A DNA stretch of 5,264 nucleotides from PVC group bacterium. GTDB lineage: Bacteria > Verrucomicrobiota > Kiritimatiellia > SS1-B-03-39 > PXDE01. Below are positions 4,528-5,264 of this stretch, piece by piece (position 1 is the stretch's first letter; each line of letters opens with the position of its first letter). The notes under the pieces were generated by a model that worked only from the letters and a program-made list of their open reading frames with translations, was not told the origin of the DNA and ran no database searches. A program made the position numbers and the translations under genes. Where the stretch lies: assembly GCA_003566475.1 (NCBI GenBank), contig PXDE01000521.1, positions 1 to 5,264 on the forward strand, given 5' to 3'.

Positions 4528-5067
4528 ATGGACCGCCTCCTCCGAACCTTCGGCCTGGCCGCCGCCGTGGCCGCCCTCCCCCTGGCGGGCGGAGGCTGTG
4601 TCGGCTACCGCCTGGGCTCCTCGCTGCCGCCCGGGGTCCGCACCATCGCCGTCCCCACCCTGGTCAACGAAACCGATGAGCCGCTGATCGAGACTGAATG
4701 CACCCGGCAGGTGCTGGCCGCGCTGATCCGCGACGGGTCCCTGCGGGTGGTCCCCGAGGACGAGGCGGATGTCATCCTGCGCGGCACCCTCACCCGCCAC
4801 CTGCTGACCCCGGTGGCCTTCGACGCCGAACGCACCACGGTGGCCGAGGAATACCGGATGACCCTGTTCGCCTCCCTTGAGGTGGTCCGGCGCGAGACCG
4901 GCGAACACGCGGCGCCCCCGGCCCGGGTGACCGGCCGGACCGACTTCCTGCTGACCGGCGACCTCACCAGCGCCAAGCGGGCCGCCCTCCCCCGGGCCGC
5001 CGAAGACCTCGCCCGCAACATGGTGGACCAGGTGGTCCGGGCCTGGCCGGTGGGGCCGGGGGAGTAG
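4528..5067 (+). CDS. lptE: LptE-like LPS-assembly lipoprotein
   Basis: The 179-residue product matches the LptE (RlpB) family, the lipoprotein that plugs the LptD barrel and helps place lipopolysaccharide in the outer leaflet. A signal peptide (MDRLLRTFGLAAAVAALPLA) ends in GGGC with C24 as the likely lipidated cysteine; the -3 residue is G instead of the usual L, V or I. The family signature follows directly: GYRLGSSLPPGVRTIAVPT, then LVNETDEPLIETECTRQVL (44-63), RDGSLRVVPEDEADVILRG (68-86), a beta-rich TLTRHLLTPVAFD, and the EYRMTLFASLEV strand (108-119) before RRETGE. A C-terminal helix, AAEDLARNMVDQVVRAW, closes the protein. This alternation of strands and two helices is the usual LptE layout and the length is normal. 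Its start lies 9 bases after the bamD stop, so the two are almost certainly co-transcribed. lptD is not in the window. Confidence 0.85.
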   Translation: MDRLLRTFGLAAAVAALPLAGGGCVGYRLGSSLPPGVRTIAVPTLVNETDEPLIETECTRQVLAALIRDGSLRVVPEDEADVILRGTLTRHLLTPVAFDAERTTVAEEYRMTLFASLEVVRRETGEHAAPPARVTGRTDFLLTGDLTSAKRAALPRAAEDLARNMVDQVVRAWPVGPGE

Positions 5068-5077
5068 GCAGGGGTCT

Positions 5078-5135
5078 GTGGTCAGTCGCCGCCACTGAAC
5101 CACTGGGTTCAGCCGGATGGGGGGAGAGACGGCGA
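5078..5135 (+). repeat. Structured dispersed repeat, copy B (after lptE)
   Basis: The element begins 10 bases after the lptE stop codon. It shares GTGGTCAGTCGCCG (5078-5091) with copy A. The inner stem is CTGAACC (5095-5101) with GGTTCAG (5106-5112) around the loop ACTG, so one T-A type pair of copy A's stem has become a C-G pair with pairing kept. The outer stem TCGCCG (5086-5091) pairs with CGGCGA (5130-5135). CCGGAT and GGGGAGAG are shared with copy A. Confidence 0.7.
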
Positions 5136-5137
5136 GT

Positions 5138-5179
5138 GCGATGCGGGATCCGGGATCCGGGATACGCGATGCGGGATGT
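5138..5179. repeat. Tandem heptamer repeat, GGGATGC type, six units
   Basis: Six 7-base units read GCGATGC, GGGATCC, GGGATCC, GGGATAC, GCGATGC and GGGATGT. The array starts 2 bases after the outer stem of structured repeat copy B, as the array at 3218-3252 does after copy A. Unit number and unit sequence differ between the two arrays. Confidence 0.8.
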
Positions 5180-5182
5180 CTG

Positions 5183-5210
5183 TCCTTGGTCCTTAGTCCT
5201 TGGTCCTTAG
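5183..5210. repeat. Tandem heptamer repeat, TCCTTRG type, four units
   Basis: Four 7-base units alternate TCCTTGG, TCCTTAG, TCCTTGG, TCCTTAG; decayed pieces (TCCCCCA, CCTTAGTCC) continue to about 5226. The alternation suggests duplication of a 14-base unit. Confidence 0.8.
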
Positions 5211-5264
5211 TCCCCCACCTTAGTCCTCCCCATCTTCGTCCCTCCCCCGGGGCCTCCGGGATCC

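Larger units (their letters stand above)
5068..5264. other. Repeat-filled region downstream of lptE
   Basis: No gene is seen in these 197 bases. They hold structured repeat copy B, a GGGATGC-type heptamer array, a TCCTTRG heptamer array and a pyrimidine-rich tail to the window end. No intrinsic terminator for the bamD-lptE operon is visible. Confidence 0.65.

Noticed and set aside
3538..5103. 521-residue open frame on the minus strand opposite bamD and lptE
   Set aside because: It spans two well-supported genes and has a low-complexity G/L/P/E-rich translation; this is the expected antisense artefact in high-GC DNA.
242..5264. Recurrent GGATCC sites as cloning or chimera junctions
   Set aside because: GGATCC also occurs inside the intact fucI gene and in the heptamer arrays, so it is simply frequent here; none coincides precisely with a break that needs it.

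Overview
The window is very GC-rich DNA from a Gram-negative bacterium: it encodes two outer-membrane biogenesis lipoproteins, BamD-like and LptE-like. The LptE sequence style, the adjacent bamD-lptE pair, a fucose-catabolism gene and short intergenic hairpin repeats of the GCCCC-TTC-GGGGC kind suggest the Planctomycetota-Verrucomicrobiota-Kiritimatiellota group. That placement is an inference from remembered family style; a deltaproteobacterium is the main alternative.

Layout. (1) 1-264 is the 3' end of a gene cut by the window edge, perhaps the last beta-sandwich of a glycoside hydrolase. (2) 305-604 is the C-terminal part of a Rieske [2Fe-2S] protein that has lost the N-terminal CxH half of its cluster site. 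(3) 605-944 is non-coding and full of hairpins, including a pair of about 26-bp direct repeats. (4) 951-1177 is a wrecked hicBA toxin-antitoxin locus: the start of HicB runs out of frame into the last 26 residues of HicA. (5) 1178-1380 is the fucI leader, with an 11-bp perfect inverted repeat around a C-rich, G-poor loop (potential G-quadruplex on the minus strand) and a candidate promoter. (6) 1381-3150 is an intact L-fucose isomerase gene. (7) 3151-3546 holds a structured repeat, heptamer tandem repeats, two strong GC hairpins and a candidate bamD promoter. (8) 3547-5067 is a tight bamD-lptE operon. (9) 5068-5264 holds a second copy of the structured repeat and more heptamers.

FucI would isomerise L-fucose to L-fuculose (or D-arabinose to D-ribulose) in the cytoplasm, which fits an organism that degrades fucose-containing polysaccharides; no kinase, aldolase or transporter is visible here. 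BamD and LptE would act at the outer membrane in beta-barrel protein insertion and LPS export respectively.

The most unusual signal is non-coding. A repeat of about 56 nt follows the stop codons of both fucI and lptE within 8-10 nt. Its 7-bp stem differs between the copies by a compensatory base-pair change, which suggests selection on a folded structure. Both copies lead into a 7-bp-period tandem repeat. The second notable signal is the presence of two internally deleted genes on either side of the first repeat island.
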